A stretch of 64,000 nucleotides of DNA from Laccaria trichodermophora (Eukaryota > Basidiomycota > Agaricomycetes > Agaricales > Hydnangiaceae), in assembly GCA_018417955.1 (NCBI GenBank), contig JACTVC010000001.1, positions 2,046,001 through 2,110,000 on the forward strand, read 5' to 3'. Made by a program: the position numbers and the translations under genes. Under the pieces are notes generated by a model. That model worked only from the letters and a program-made list of their open reading frames with translations. It did not search any database and was not told where the DNA came from. Of the stretch, positions 24,200 to 36,178 are shown in pieces; position 1 is the first letter of the stretch, and each line of letters opens with the position of its first letter.

Positions 24200-25890
24200 G
24201 TTGGGAAAAGATGTTGTTACGACGAGAAATTCAAGAGATTCTAAGAGGGTTTCAGTATAATTCACGGTAGCCTTGAGATAGTAGGGATACGCACACAGTT
24301 ATACAAGAAGAGATGAGGGCAAGGGGGATTGTGGCTCAAGGCGTTTCAAAGTCCGACTTATCAATGGCGTTTCCGCAGCTGCGGCTTGATCCAAACTTTG
24401 ATGCTCTCTGAATGCTTCCGCTTTCACCGTTCGGGTCTTTGAATCCTTGTTGAATCCTTGGTTGTTGCTCTCCAAATTCTCCACGATTTTATCTAGAAAA
24501 CCAGTGACCTGGGATGACTGCTATAAGTTTTAAGCAGCACCGCAATTTGGACTTCGAGTCATGACTCGGTTGAACTGGTTCCTCCAGGCATAGCGAAATC
24601 TAAGAGAATAGCCTCATCGTCCACGCTTGTGATGCAGGCGGACAGGTTCTACGTATCCTCAAGTAGAGAATCAGCCTGGCTTGTAAGCTTCTTTCCCAAA
24701 TCTTCCCTATGATGAAAACGCACAAAACTCTCAACTTGAGCCGAAAGCAGGGTCTATGTCAAAAAGCTTGCGATGCTTCAACATAATCAGTCGGATTGTT
24801 AGACACATCCGTATCCCCTTGCCTCGTGCTTCAGATTCCTGTTATTAAACCCCGTCCATGTTCTGCGTACTCCACCCAATTTGACGCACTACGCACGCTC
24901 TCGCCAGTGGTTTCGAGAACGCCTCTTTCACACAACAAGAACTTGACTGAAGAGGTCTAGTCCGGCCGCAGGGGAACAAGCCCATTCTGGATGCGCAGCC
25001 GTGTCGTTTTCCTAGGTGTGTGCTTCCTTTCTCTGAGACGTGTTGAATATAATATTTCAATGCTTAGCACAGCCAGATACCCAAGAAGGGATCACATATG
25101 ACTGATAATTTCAAGACGCGTGTATCTGGTGTTTACAAAGAGGAGGGGCAAGGGCGTAGCCGAGGACATCGCGTGAAGGTCGTCGTTTTCTCACATTCAC
25201 TGCATCCGATCGAGACAATTGAGCTGGGTTTGCCGCGCTTAGGCAATTGCGTCGCCAACCCATCGTCGAAAATCAACGGTTAACTTGAAGACCTCTTGGC
25301 CGTATTCGGACTATCATATGGTAGGTGTGAATTCATTCGGCATGCCCACTTTGACAGTCTTGCAACTAATACATGATGTCTATTATTCTTAGGCGGTACC
25401 CTTGACACCATCCTTGACCGCCTGCCAGGAAGCCCTTCCGGAAACCTCCTTGAACCACCTGAACAACAAGCCACTTTAAACATGCCGACGACACTCAGAT
25501 CCATGGACACGTACCGATCAACGTTGGGCTTTGATTCTATGACGTTACTCCCCGCCGCAGGGAGGTATGAGCCGTATGCAACGTGAAAGATATCAGCGAG
25601 AGTGATTTCCTGCGAACACATCGGTGAGTATCGCGTCATCAGATGGTACACACGATGTGAGACTGACATCTCCAGCTAGGTACTTCTGCTTTGCGAGGAT
25701 CGTGTCATACACATCCAGATGCTTGTCCAGGGTGGAGATTGCTGCCTCATAAATCGCAGGGTCTGGGGTCAATCCACTGTATCTTGGGGGGGAAACTGTG
25801 TCAGAACGCGATACAATGTGGCAAGACCAAAAAAATAGGCTCACTTTTTGAACACGTTTTCGGCAACGGCTTTGGACGCGTGTGGATGGA
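23508..25890. repeat. Segmental duplication, source block
   Basis: This block, from the third quarter of the His/Pro gene through its promoter to exon 2 of the glutathione transferase, recurs in the same orientation at 36266-37850 and, after an interruption, at 40605-41190. Non-coding parts are also conserved, for example GTTTACAAAGAGGAGG near 25131 and 37806. The block here is contiguous and its genes are intact, so it is probably the older arrangement. Confidence 0.85.
24200..25388. other. Intergenic part of the duplicated block
   Basis: Divergence region between the promoter of the His/Pro gene and the 3' end of the transferase. No gene recognised; small open frames on both strands are not conserved in the second copy (36930-37850). 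Confidence 0.45.
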
Positions 25891-26266
25891 AGTTGAAGGC
25901 TTCAATCGATGCGGCTTGCTCGAAGAGACCGTATGCCTTTGGATCCTTTGGGAGGAGGGGTGTTCCTTGATCGGCGTACTTGGCCGCGATATAGCGAGCG
26001 ATGGCCCTACTTTCGTACACGATGTATCCAGCATCTTCCTGAAGCCGGACATCCTATGAAGCAGTTGCGGGATAACGAGAGAGATCGAAGCTCACGATGT
26101 AGGGAACCTGTCCGAATGGTTGGATCGCGAGGTATTCTGGGGCCTTCTGCTCGCCCTTGCTAATGTCGACTGGGATGAACTGGAACGGAACGTTTTTTTC
26201 ATACAACACTGCTGCAACGGTTTGAGTGCAAGTGGAAAGGTGGAATCCGTAGAGTTTGAGAACCAT
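25389..26266 (-). CDS. Glutathione S-transferase, phi-like
   Basis: Five exons (26266-26096, 26053-25845, 25782-25668, 25609-25515, 25458-25389) give 219 residues, the normal GST length; introns are 42-62 nt and all phases agree. The N-terminal thioredoxin fold has Ser11/Thr12 of an STCTQ motif in the active-site position, cis-Pro55 in FGQVPYI, and the glutathione-binding Glu71-Ser72 of YESRAI. The C-terminal helical domain contains the N-capping box T168-x-x-D171 (EITLADIFH) and ends WFKEVSGRASWQ. It would conjugate glutathione to electrophiles in the cytosol (detoxification or stress). The intron positions are confirmed by the homologous but broken copy at 40664-41187. Confidence 0.92.
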
Positions 26267-28294
26267 TGTGAGACGCGTTCAGAGAAATGAATCTGGAGGT
26301 GATAAAGAGTGCTAGTGAGGTTCTGTACGTTGCGTTGCTCTTCTTTTAAACGATGACGGACTGACCGGAGACGTCATACTACTGGCACCGATTGTAGATG
26401 GGAATTCCTAAAAGTCAAGTCAGGCCTGCAAGGCTGCATTTAGAGCCAAACTTCCGCGAGTACGGTACCAGGCCCAGATTTCGAAGCTGTCATAGTTTCC
26501 GGAATCCGATGGAAGGTTGTACAGCAGTGCTCAGTCAGCTGCAAGTGCTGGGTATCCAAGTTTAAACGTTGAGGTATAACCTCAGATGCGGACATCATCA
26601 GGAAATCAGTTGAGACCTATGTAGGTCTATGGAGCCTATGTAGGGACCATAGCTTCATAGGTTCCCCCCCGATATATAGATTACATAGGTCAGTGAGTAC
26701 CCTATGTAGGCTGGTGGTAGGTTGCCATAGGTACTGTATCTCAACCCCCTTCTGCCGAAAATGTAGCTTCACCTCTTGCTGAGGTGCTCACTCTACCATC
26801 ATTTTTCACAATGATATGTGACAATTTCGAAGATGATGATTCAACGAGTCTTCAAACTTTAATGACATGGGCAAGGGAAACTTAGTGAATAAATATTACA
26901 TCTTTGGGGAATTGAACTCAGAGTCTTATGGAGAGGCCTATACAAGAGATCAGTCATCGCACATGCAATATTACAGTTAGTCTATAGGAGCCTTTGCAAT
27001 ATCTGGCTCTTTGCACTATACATACCACTACTGCTGGGAAAACTTTTTATAAATTGTTCACCCAATGTTCACCTCCACTGCAAACAGTGAGAAGATGTGT
27101 CTAATAAATTGTGGCCCAGGGTAGCTTGTATCATATATACTGGTATTATGATCATAATTTCCCTCATACCCCATTGACTGTGATATCATGTCTCCATCAT
27201 TTCAAATTTTTGATGAGGTGAAATTTATTTTGATAATCTACTGTAGGCTCAGAGTATCTTTTGTACCTACCATAGTCTACAGAGGTAATGATTAACCTAT
27301 GTTGACCTACTGAGTCTATGGAGACTATGTAAATATAGCCAAACTACAGCCCAGAACCGTTTTCCTGATGATCTTGAAGACAAGGTTGAGGTAGAGCCTC
27401 AAATGCTGACATGGACATGTTGAGGTTGAGATTCTGATGGCCTTGTGATGACCATGATAACGATCTATATATGTGGTGGGATTTATCAGCTCCGGAAGGA
27501 CGGTTGACCTATGAATATGAATAAGTACTTACTGGAGAAGACTCCATGAACATGTTGTGTTGCCGTTGCCTGGACGTGGCTGAGTCTGAGTAATGTTGAT
27601 TACTGCCGTAGTCCGAGCTGCCGTAGCATTGGGTCTCAAAATTTTTTAAAAAAACAGATGAAGTATGAGCTTGAGTAGGCCAAAACGGTAGTCTACTACG
27701 GTGCTCCATATTTTCCATCTTACCGCCCACATAGATATTTTGCTGATTGAAGAGCTCTTTGAGCAAAGTAATAATTTCGACAAAAATGTCAAGCAATCTG
27801 ATACGTTACATCGTCCTACAGTACAAGAATGGTACCTAAATGTACAAGTCATGTTTGAAGTCGTGAAGGTCATCAAGGTGAGAGATAGATATTGAAGAAA
27901 TATAAAGTGTTTCTGACCACCCCATTAAGAGAAGCGGGAAATAAGCATCCACGCCAAAGCACAGGTGAAAATTGGGTGGAACTCGCGGTAGCCTGGGTTC
28001 TGGTGTATGAAGGGACTCGCGCCTGAGGTGGGGCGCGGGGCCACATAAGCTCATGGGAGATCAAGGAACCGATCTAAGGCACATGACAAGAGTGAACTTG
28101 AAGTTTGGGTGGGGTATGTGAGGGGCAGAGTGAAGCACCTTCGTCGACAAGGAGTAGGTGTGTGAAAAGTTCGTCAAGGTCATAATCATCAATAAGATCC
28201 ACAAGGAAGATACAGAATGCTCCCGATCCGCCCGGCGCGATGATGCAAATCAAGAATGAGGAAGCGTACAGTGAGAAGGTCACCGTGACCCAGA
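26267..28294. other. Interval with a MITE-like repeat and unassigned open frames
   Basis: It contains the promoter of the transferase, the CATCAGG-ended repeat (separate entry) and minus-strand coding-like pieces. At 27527-27796 the minus strand reads CYGSSDYGSNQHYSDSAT... ending at a perfect GTAAGT donor. At 28090-28290 it reads WVTVTFSLYASSFLICII, a hydrophobic helix directly after the stop of the next gene. These could be gene relics or unrecognised 3' exons; no gene is called. Confidence 0.35.
26597..27369. mobile_element. MITE-like element with CATCAGGAAA ends
   Basis: Ends are the 10-bp inverted repeat CATCAGGAAA / TTTCCTGATG, flanked by AT on both sides. Inside, both ends carry CCTATGTAGG- and TCTATGGAG-type motifs, several of them palindromic. 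There is no coding capacity. The terminal sequence is the same as that of the Plavaka transposon at 51321-58058, so this may be a non-autonomous relative. The TIR is short, so the call is tentative. Confidence 0.45.
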
Positions 28295-30368
28295 TCACTT
28301 GGAATTCCCCCGAGTGAACAAAGCTTTCGCTTTATCCTTAACCTTCCTCTCTCGTTCCTTCCCCTTTCTCTGCTTCGTCACCTGGACAGAAGTGGGGTCT
28401 TCCTCAGGCAGGGGTACAGTAGGGACTCTCCTACTCTGCAACAGCTGGAACATCAGCGGAGAGCCTGGGGAGACGATGGGAGGAACGCGGGGTAGTTCTT
28501 CGGGAGTTGCTGGGATGGGAGGGTGAATGGAGGCAGACACGGATGAGACCTCGACTGGAGGACTGGTTGGGGTAGCTGGTATAATTGGCGAAACAGGTGT
28601 CGGCAAGGGCGACACGACAGGTGGCGGAGAGATGGGAGGCGGAGAAGTAGGTGTTGTTATAGTAGGTGGGTTTGATGGAGAACTTGGTATTGTTGACGTG
28701 TCAGATGAAGGAGGCGGCGATCCAGATGATGGTTGTCCTGGAAGGGAGACGGGCGGAAGAGGAATAGGGGACAGTGTTGGGGATTTGGGAAAATCGTTCT
28801 CGTACCACGTTCCAGGGATCAAGGCAATGGGAAGAATCCAGGTTGCGGTCAGATAGACTCCGAAGCCTATTTGTAACCCATATGAGACTATACACAAGAT
28901 AGGTAAGAACAACTAACCGACATCATAACTCTTGATAGTGCTCCAACTCCATGAGATGAAGGTGCCGATGTATCCAAGAAATGGAGCGATACGTTGAAGA
29001 AGAAGAAGTGCAGGTTGCAAAGGAGCAGGGAAAGAGCTGATCGGAAGGTTGTTGAAGAACCAGGTGAGGGCCGTGGTGATCATCGCCGCACGCTTCGTAG
29101 CTTCGAGAGTCTTGTCGCTGAGGACAGCCAGTACCGGAGGTGGGAGGTATCTAGGGCAACGGAGTCATAAAATAGAACTGAAGTGGGGCCTAGGATACTT
29201 ACAGTCGATAACCCCACCAGAATGCCTGAACGGAAAGTTTGGTGGGCGAAGGAACCCAGCCACGAGGACGGCTTTGGGTTTTGACCTTTCCGCCACTGGC
29301 AGTGCTGTCAGAGCTTTTCTTTCCACCAACATTCGAACTTCCAGGAGGATGAGGACTGTCTGGGGCCATAACGAGCGGCTGCTGCTGTTTAGGGGGATTC
29401 CACGCAGAAAACGGCCACATTGTCGCCCAGCCGGACGCCCCTGTAACCACCTCAGCCTCCTGCCCCGTCTCCAGCACCACGAGCTCAGCGAGCTCAACAA
29501 GATCTTCCTTTGTCGGCAGCAGCGGAGAATACATCATGACGCTCGAGCTGTCTGAGTAGATATCTCTGTCTTCGTCACCTTCGTCGTCGCCCTCTCCAGG
29601 TTCGTGTTGAGGGTTACCATCCCCCGTTTGGTCGTTGCCGTCATGCGGGGGTGCTCCCAAACTCTCCAGAATGCTCCAAATACTTGGGGTCCCTTTATTA
29701 GTCGAACCATTCATGATGGTGGCACTGTTGAGAAAAGCCTTCAACCGTGAATCCTTGATTGGTGTGGGATTTGGAGGGGGAATGGGACGTCCGCTGGGGT
29801 CTCGAGCAGGGGGTTTAGTGATACGAGGTGAGCGAGAGATGTCTGAATTCGGTGTAGGAAGTGAGTCGACTAGCATTTGGATCCTCTGAGCCAGGGAGGT
29901 GGGCTCCGGAGGCTCCTCCGTACCAGGTGGAGGAGTGTCGGGCGCTGATTCCACCTCTACCATGCTCAACAACTTTGCATGGCTGATTGGCGCAGGACCT
30001 GACTGGATTTGGGATGGACCTGCCTCCGCCAATCCTGTTGTAGTACCAGGAATCGTGATGAGTGTCGTCCTTGGTGAGAGTGGGCTATCAGAGGGTTTTG
30101 CTGTGCTTCCCCTCCTGGACATTCCCAAGTCTTTTCCGAAACTTTTAAGACGCTCAGAAATGCTGGAATGATTTCTGCTCGACTTTGAAGAAGCCTTGCT
30201 AGGCACTCTCTTCAGTTCGGGACCCACTTCGACGTCTGTAGTCGGAGTCTGCGGCGGCGTCGTTAATGTCGTTGGAGCCGCCGTCGCCTCCCCCCGTCCG
30301 CCGAGGGCACGAACGAGACGGTGGAAGACATCCTGTAGATTCGACTCAGACTTTTCCCCAGAGGCCAT
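28295..30368 (-). CDS. Disordered protein with central membrane region, unknown
   Basis: Three exons (30368-29203, 29150-28918, 28866-28295) give 656 residues; introns are 52 and 51 nt and the frame is kept. Residues 1-290 are Ser/Pro/Thr-rich and disordered, with an acidic stretch (GEGDDEGDEDRDIYSDSS). A conserved-looking core follows: DLVELAELVVLE, then FWWGYRLYLPPPVLAVLSDK, a Pro- and Leu-rich helix region, GYIGTFISWSWSTI and TATWILPIALIPGTW, which should form two or more membrane helices. The C-terminal 170 residues are Pro/Ser/Thr-rich and end in a Lys/Arg cluster (KQRKGKERERKVKDK). I recognise no named family; a conserved basidiomycete protein of an intracellular membrane is the best description. 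Confidence 0.75.
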
Positions 30369-30630
30369 GGAGGATAAGCTGCGTAGTCGTTACCCACTAG
30401 TATACAACGGCGAAGAGCTTGAAAGGACGTCGACACGTGCCAAAGATATGTTGACTCTTAGACTAAGATAGAGGTGTTTTACTTTTACAGACTTTTACCA
30501 TCACCTCTCTCATCGTCGGATTGTCAAGCGCGATTGGGAGTCACCGTGGCCGCCACTGCTTAGTAGTGTGACGCTTCCAAGTCTAACCAGGGTCCTGCAA
30601 ATTACGCTGGCGTGTGGCACTGACCGGAAC

Positions 30631-32223
30631 ATGGACACGTTCGAAAATTCTCCGTGTTTCAGTTGTGGGTCCTCAACTGGAACGATGCCCAATCCCCCTC
30701 CTGAAATTCCTTCTGTTGAACCCTTCGTAATTCAATCGGTTACGCGAGGGATCATTGCTGAAACAGAGCAACGAATTGTCCACCTCGAGGAGATGGACAG
30801 ACGTTCGCTAGAAGTTCGTCAAACAATTCTTCGACGGCTTGAAGAATACCGTCGCTTTGTATTCTATCAAAAATCTCTCGTGGCCCCCATTCGTCGTCTT
30901 CCCACAGAACTCTTATCAGAAATATTTGCAATTTATGTCGCAGACGATATCAAAACCTCCCCTGGCGTGTTACGTCGACAATGGAATCTAGCGCAAGTCT
31001 GTCACCGCTGGCGCCACGTCGTATTGAATACCCCCCGTCTCTGGAACCGTCCCCCACGTATCTATGCTGGGATGACCCATGAAGTCGACCCTTCCTCAGT
31101 GAAAACACATTTTGCGCGGGCGGGTGGGCTGCCCCTCTCAATCGACGTTTCCATCAACCTAGGCGCATACGCGAAGCCGAGTCGGCTGCTAGCTACACTT
31201 GTAAAACACTCCAATCAAATTGGAGAACTAAAAATTGAGTGTCAGTGGGAGGCATTCCGTGCTATCTCTGGAATCCGCTCAAAGCTTAACAACCTTCGTA
31301 CTCTCACGCTTACAACTGCGACTCCACATCTCAATAGCACCTCAGTATTTTCCCTCGCTCCTCAACTTCGTGGCATTTCTTTTATGTCGAAGCGCGTCTT
31401 ACACGGCGACCACTTTTCTAAGCTAGTTTTGCCGTGGAGCCAACTAAGAACAATTACCATCAATCTGCCCAACCTTGATTATGCCTGGAAAGTCTTCTCA
31501 AATGCTCCGCACATGGAAATGTGTACTTTCACTAAAATTGTGAACAACGGGAAGCCCCAAGGAATTGTTCGACATATGGAATTACAACATCTACTTCTTA
31601 AAGGGTGTCAAGACGGCCCAGCCTTTCCCATAGCACTTTTCGACACTCTCGTCCTCCCGAATCTCATCAACCTTCTCATTGAGTTTGACAATCTTACGAC
31701 AGACCCAGTAACCTCGTTGATAACAAGATCAGGGTGCAGTCTGAGCAAGCTCGTATTAAACTGTCCGGTCGTCAAAGGTTCACTGCTAAAATTGCTGGAA
31801 GAGACTGCCTCACTTATCCATTTGGAAGTCCATGCCCTCTCGCAGGCCGATATCAAAGGTCTCACCGTTAGTAAGAAGAACGGGAATCAGCCCATAACTC
31901 CCTCCCTGAGTGAAATTCATATCGCGAACGTTAATGCAATCACTGGCCCCTCGTCAATCAACACATTAATTCGTTCCCGAGCCCGAGTTGACCCAGAGAT
32001 TTTCGATGTCAAGCCAATCCAAAGGATACATATGTACTTCAAGAGTGACAATCTTTCTCAGGAAATGTATGGCCGCATTACCGGTTTGCCGTGGATGCCT
32101 TATAGTGGGCCTGAATCCGCCGACGGGACAGTTGAATGGGCCAAGTCCCTCCGCGAGATTATTGCTCGACTCGGACCACCGCCTCCACACCAAGTATCGT
32201 TATTTCAATTCTACGTTTTCTGA
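30631..32223 (+). CDS. F-box protein (agaricomycete type)
   Basis: A single exon gives 530 residues from ATG 30631; an in-frame ATG at 30568 would add 21 residues, but the shorter start gives the usual beginning with a small Cys motif (CFSCGSSTG). A coiled-coil (RIVHLEEMDRRSLEVRQ...) precedes the F-box at about residues 84-130: APIRRLPTELLSEIFAIYV, then LAQVCHRWRHVVLNTPRLW. The rest is leucine-rich-repeat-like. Such proteins recruit substrates to SCF (Skp1-Cullin-F-box) ubiquitin ligases and are hugely expanded in mushroom genomes. It is divergently placed from the gene at 28295-30368, sharing a 260-base promoter region. Confidence 0.9.
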   Translation: MDTFENSPCFSCGSSTGTMPNPPPEIPSVEPFVIQSVTRGIIAETEQRIVHLEEMDRRSLEVRQTILRRLEEYRRFVFYQKSLVAPIRRLPTELLSEIFAIYVADDIKTSPGVLRRQWNLAQVCHRWRHVVLNTPRLWNRPPRIYAGMTHEVDPSSVKTHFARAGGLPLSIDVSINLGAYAKPSRLLATLVKHSNQIGELKIECQWEAFRAISGIRSKLNNLRTLTLTTATPHLNSTSVFSLAPQLRGISFMSKRVLHGDHFSKLVLPWSQLRTITINLPNLDYAWKVFSNAPHMEMCTFTKIVNNGKPQGIVRHMELQHLLLKGCQDGPAFPIALFDTLVLPNLINLLIEFDNLTTDPVTSLITRSGCSLSKLVLNCPVVKGSLLKLLEETASLIHLEVHALSQADIKGLTVSKKNGNQPITPSLSEIHIANVNAITGPSSINTLIRSRARVDPEIFDVKPIQRIHMYFKSDNLSQEMYGRITGLPWMPYSGPESADGTVEWAKSLREIIARLGPPPPHQVSLFQFYVF

Positions 32224-33268
32224 TCTAAACCATTTGGTAGGATTGGTTTTCCTTATGGGACATCCTTACCGAAATGGAGCGTTGGGAAGCGATTAAACAA
32301 CCATATCTCGCAGTACGCCTTACCGCAGATGCTTGCCTTTTTTTTTTCCAATTTGCTCATTCCATTGTCAGAGGAATTCGGAAATATCTGGGAGTTTGGT
32401 TTACATCAGTTCTTGGGTCGACAAACATCTTGGTTTACGGGACCCCTGGAGGGTGTTACGATTGAGGATCAAAACCCTCCTTGATTCCTGGACCCTACTG
32501 AAAGAAGAATATGGAAATTTTCCCCATCATAACTGGAAATTGAATCAGCCGGCGGAAAACTCATTGGGACGACATTTCGTTAATTGTATATCGTATTTTG
32601 CTACTTAATCAGTAGGCTGATCTTCCCTCGTGTCAAGTAGAACAACAAAATTGGTTTTCTCGAACTCGTCCCGGAGACATCTCAGACGAATGTGGTTAGA
32701 AGAAAGTCAGTTAGGTCAAACTCTTCCTTCACAAGATCGCATACATATGCACATGTAAATTGCTTTTTGTAAAAGAAAATGAAAAGCTTGAAGAATTCGA
32801 ATAAACAAGGAGTTACTTCGGAGGATGTTGGTGGTTCCAATTTTATTTTGCACTGAGAAAATTGATGGTTGAACAACCTGCTACTTACAACGATACTATA
32901 TATCGGATACGAAGTGAGTCGTGTCGTGAAGGTATTTAGAACTTGAAGATCAGCGGCGACATTGTTGTAGGCCAATTAGAAACAGACATCACAGGCATTG
33001 CCAGATCTATCCTGTGCCCCAATAAGACATTTTGAAAAAATGATCGTGAACAACAGGAATCTCGCCAGTCAAAATATCAATGATGCTGAAAGTTCCACGT
33101 TTACTAGGGGCGCCACGCAGGTGGGTTGATAGGCGGCGGACAACTTGTATTTCGCATAACGCTCGAGATTGGCATAATGCCAGTTGCACGCGTTTCCTAA
33201 TGGATAAGTGGGGGGTCCTTCAGAGCAGGTTAAAGAATGACAAGGCAAAAGGGATGAAGAAAGATATA
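32224..33268. other. Intergenic, AT-rich, no gene called
   Basis: Contains the 3' end of the F-box gene and small open frames. A minus-strand frame at 33007-33189 (TFSIIDILTGEIPVVHDHFF) looks coding-like but isolated. No repeat or element was recognised. Confidence 0.35.
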
Positions 33269-34405
33269 CTAGACCCCATTTGTTGTCAACGGTGGGATCA
33301 GCTGATTGGATGTTATCAGAGTTTGGATTGCTGGCAATTCGGGTACCTTACAACCTTTGTTGATGTAAGGAGGTCACATCTAAACAACGACCAGCTAAAG
33401 GAAACGTACATATGCATAGGACGAAGGGTCATAGTTCTCATTTCCCAGTCAACACCCAACGGAACCTGCAACGCAACCTCGTTCTTCAAAGTCGTTGATG
33501 TAGCCAAAAGAGTGGTGCTCGATGCTCGTCGTGCTGCTTTCCGTCCTTTACCGCGTCACGTCTTCTCCTTGACGCGTTGCGTAGTCTGTTATGTCTACGT
33601 CTCCATCGTGGTGCTGGACAGTGTCGTTATCCCCATGAGAGGATCCTAGAGCCGTGCAACAGAATGGGCAAGTTGGGGTGCTCAAAGGACTAGTCTGTTA
33701 CTTGACGCCATGTTATTGATTTTTTGTTTTGTTTTGATGGTGGAGACACGTTCGTCATTAAGAGTACGCGTGAAAATGCGCCAGCTTAAATAAGCTTTTT
33801 TGAGGTTGAGAGCATATTAAGTAGACAGTCGGATCATCATGGGTTGGACGTACGTATGATATGAAAGCCCCCGCCGCATCCCGATCAATGCCACAAGTTC
33901 TTTCCTCGATTTCATCCTCTACCTTATTCTTGAAGGGGTGGGGTCGAAGACAGCAATGGCTGGCAGCTGCACTGGAATCGAGGACTCTGTCAACATTCCC
34001 TCTTTCAGGTCCCATCCCCCTAGAGCGGCATCCTGGGACCGGATAGGGCGATTGTGCGGGACGCAGCGGATGGTGTACAGGTGACCTTGGAGGACGTATG
34101 TGCATATCCTGGGGAAAGAGGGGTCGGCAACGTGAAAAGTCGGAAAAAGCGGATGGAAGGTAGACCAGAGGAAGGAAGAGAGGAGGAAAAGAAGAGTGCT
34201 TCGGAGACAAGAGGGTTGAGGGGGATTGAGAGACATCACTTCACTCCAATCACGTTGTGGAAGCAACACAATTCCCCAAATCGCCAATAGAGAAAAAACT
34301 TGAAAGAACTCATCCCAAGTCTTCAAAACTTGTTTGTAACCATCCATGATACATTGACGATCGAGTTAGACCAACCCAGCCAATGGGAGAGTTTGACGTG
34401 AGCTT
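33269..34405. repeat. Dispersed ~1.15-kb repeat, copy 2
   Basis: Reverse-complement counterpart of 220-1413 (see there). Alignment runs from TACTAGACCCCATTTGTTG at the left to the GACGATCGAGTTAGACC block at the right and then fades. The two copies lie 32 kb apart and face each other. Confidence 0.8.
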
Positions 34406-34914
34406 GACGATTGTGCCGCCGTCGATGTGAGGGTGCACTGTCCAGTTTGTTCTGGTGCAAGTTCCGACAGTCTTGCTGGTCAGTGGTGGTGTCAGTTTCC
34501 ACCACGCCCGTTGCGCGAGTCCCCGCCACACTTATGGTGCGAATCCCCACCGCCGTGTTGATTCTTCGTTCCTGATGTTTCTCGCCTTGTCCACCGATCG
34601 TGTTGAAATTCAAAGAAGACAAAGAACCGCAGACGTTGAGCGAGACTGAAATGGTCCTGATACCTGTTGCTGTGCTGCAATCGTGCCCGCTGTACAAAGG
34701 ACAAGTTAGCCCCAATTTCTTACTGGTCAGGTTCAGGCTCACCGATCTGCTGTACCAAGCTGACCCCTCGACTTCTTCTGTTTTCTCCCTCCTCTTGTCC
34801 TCGACCTTGTTCCTGCACTCCATGTTGGAGTGTCGAGGCCCGACACTGAGGATGCATGTTTGGTCGTATTTGGCAAGAGCCTCGCAGTAGATACACAGTA
34901 GACAGGCATCATCA

Positions 34915-35840
34915 TCGATCCATCCACACCAAGGGGGCCCCGGGATGTCGACCAGTGACCCGAGGTAGGTGGGGGGGGGACCTCCGGCAGGCCTTAAAAA
35001 AATTTAGTATATAAGCTTCAAAAATCTATATTTGGGGCCCTGTAGCAATGCTAGATGCATCAGCGGCACCTCCAATACAGTTGAACGGTTAATAACTTAC
35101 CATGGAAGTCAGTGTGTAAGGGAAATGAAAAATCTGTCGTCCCTCCCAGTTTTCTTGCTCAGCTCAGACTTGCATGACAAAAGTAAATGTGAAAAAAAGC
35201 TGGATTTGTACACCTGAAAAGGGAGTAGGGATTCATTTTAAGGTTCATGCGTTCATGGCCCACCAGCCGGAAATTTCTTCAAAGGAGCGGTGGGAAAAAC
35301 ATACCCTTTTTGGACGAAAACATACCTTATTTAGAAGGAGCGATGGGGGGGGGACGTCACGGACGGCTTACAAAAAAAAATCTACCCCGTGTTATTTCTG
35401 AAATCCCGGGGCCCCCTTGATCCACACTTCACCGTGTTTCTGGGTGAGGAGCCTTTCCCATTCATCACTCAGCGCCTTCTTCAAGTTCTCAACTTGAAGC
35501 TCAGCTTGTTGGTTCATGAGCTCCAATATCCGGGCTGGTCAGACTTGGTGACACGGAGGGCTTCGTTGACCAAGTCAGTTATTGTGGGAGGAAACGGTCG
35601 GAGAGCCGACGAGCAGATTAGTATGCTGTTCGAAAAATCAAGGGTGTGGACGGAGGATTTCATTGCCTGTTCTGAAGAGTTATTAGCAGGTTGAGATTGA
35701 GCGAGGGAGACGATGGGAGCATACACAGTGAGATTGGGTGATGCAAGACGACCACCTAATTTCAGGTAGGGAAAACCGAAAAGGAGGTGGCACTGGCCAG
35801 TGGTGGCGCCAACCAAAACTATGTCCTTTCAATAGTTTGC
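34915..35840 (-). pseudogene. Gene fragment of unknown family, interrupted by a hAT MITE
   Basis: The minus strand reads PTITDLVNEALRVTKSDQ, then after a frame change LELMNQQAELQVENLKKALS and EWERLLTQKHGEVW, where the hAT MITE (34930-35419) is inserted. The upstream part contains SLAQSQPANNSSEQ and HTLDFSNSILICSSALRPF. A more decayed inverted relative lies at about 3796-4130. The coiled-coil-like tail is the only structural hint. At least one frameshift plus the insertion make it a pseudogene. Confidence 0.45.
34930..35419. mobile_element. hAT-type MITE, 490 bp, 8-bp TSD
   Basis: It has perfect 17-bp terminal inverted repeats CAAGGGGGCCCCGGGAT, flanked by the exact 8-bp duplication ATCCACAC at 34922-34929 and 35420-35427. 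An 8-bp duplication with a CA-starting TIR is diagnostic of hAT superfamily elements. There is no coding capacity, so it was mobilised in trans. Confidence 0.92.
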
Positions 35841-36178
35841 CCTGGTCGATATTCCACTCCGCTTTCCGAAGGATGAATAGCACACCTAAGTGTTATCAGA
35901 AGGGATCACACTTTCAAAGGAGAAAGGTAAGTGCGAATGACTCGGAATCTCTACGAGGTGAGAAGTTAGCAAAATGGGTACAAGTTATCAAAGTGTGGAC
36001 AAGTATTTACCTCAAATGGGCGGTAAAGTTTTGATTTTCTGTCGTCGGATGGCCCGTGCCGGCAAAGAACGCCCCTGTTGTGATCGTGAACTTTGCGTCG
36101 ACCGGGCAAGGATGATGGAGGGAACTCCACACCCACAACGCAGAAAACAGGCGTCTGTGGTATGTCGCAGGTTGTCTT
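35841..36178. other. Spacer, nothing recognised
   Basis: Lies between the gene fragment and the His/Pro pseudogene copy. It may include 5' exons of the fragment (an ACTTAG acceptor-like site near 35886, minus strand). No firm feature. Confidence 0.3.

Noticed and set aside
26890..26960. tRNA-like box B (GAGTTCAATTCCC) on the minus strand
   Set aside because: No cloverleaf could be drawn: no matching acceptor stem or convincing box A; it lies inside a repeat element.
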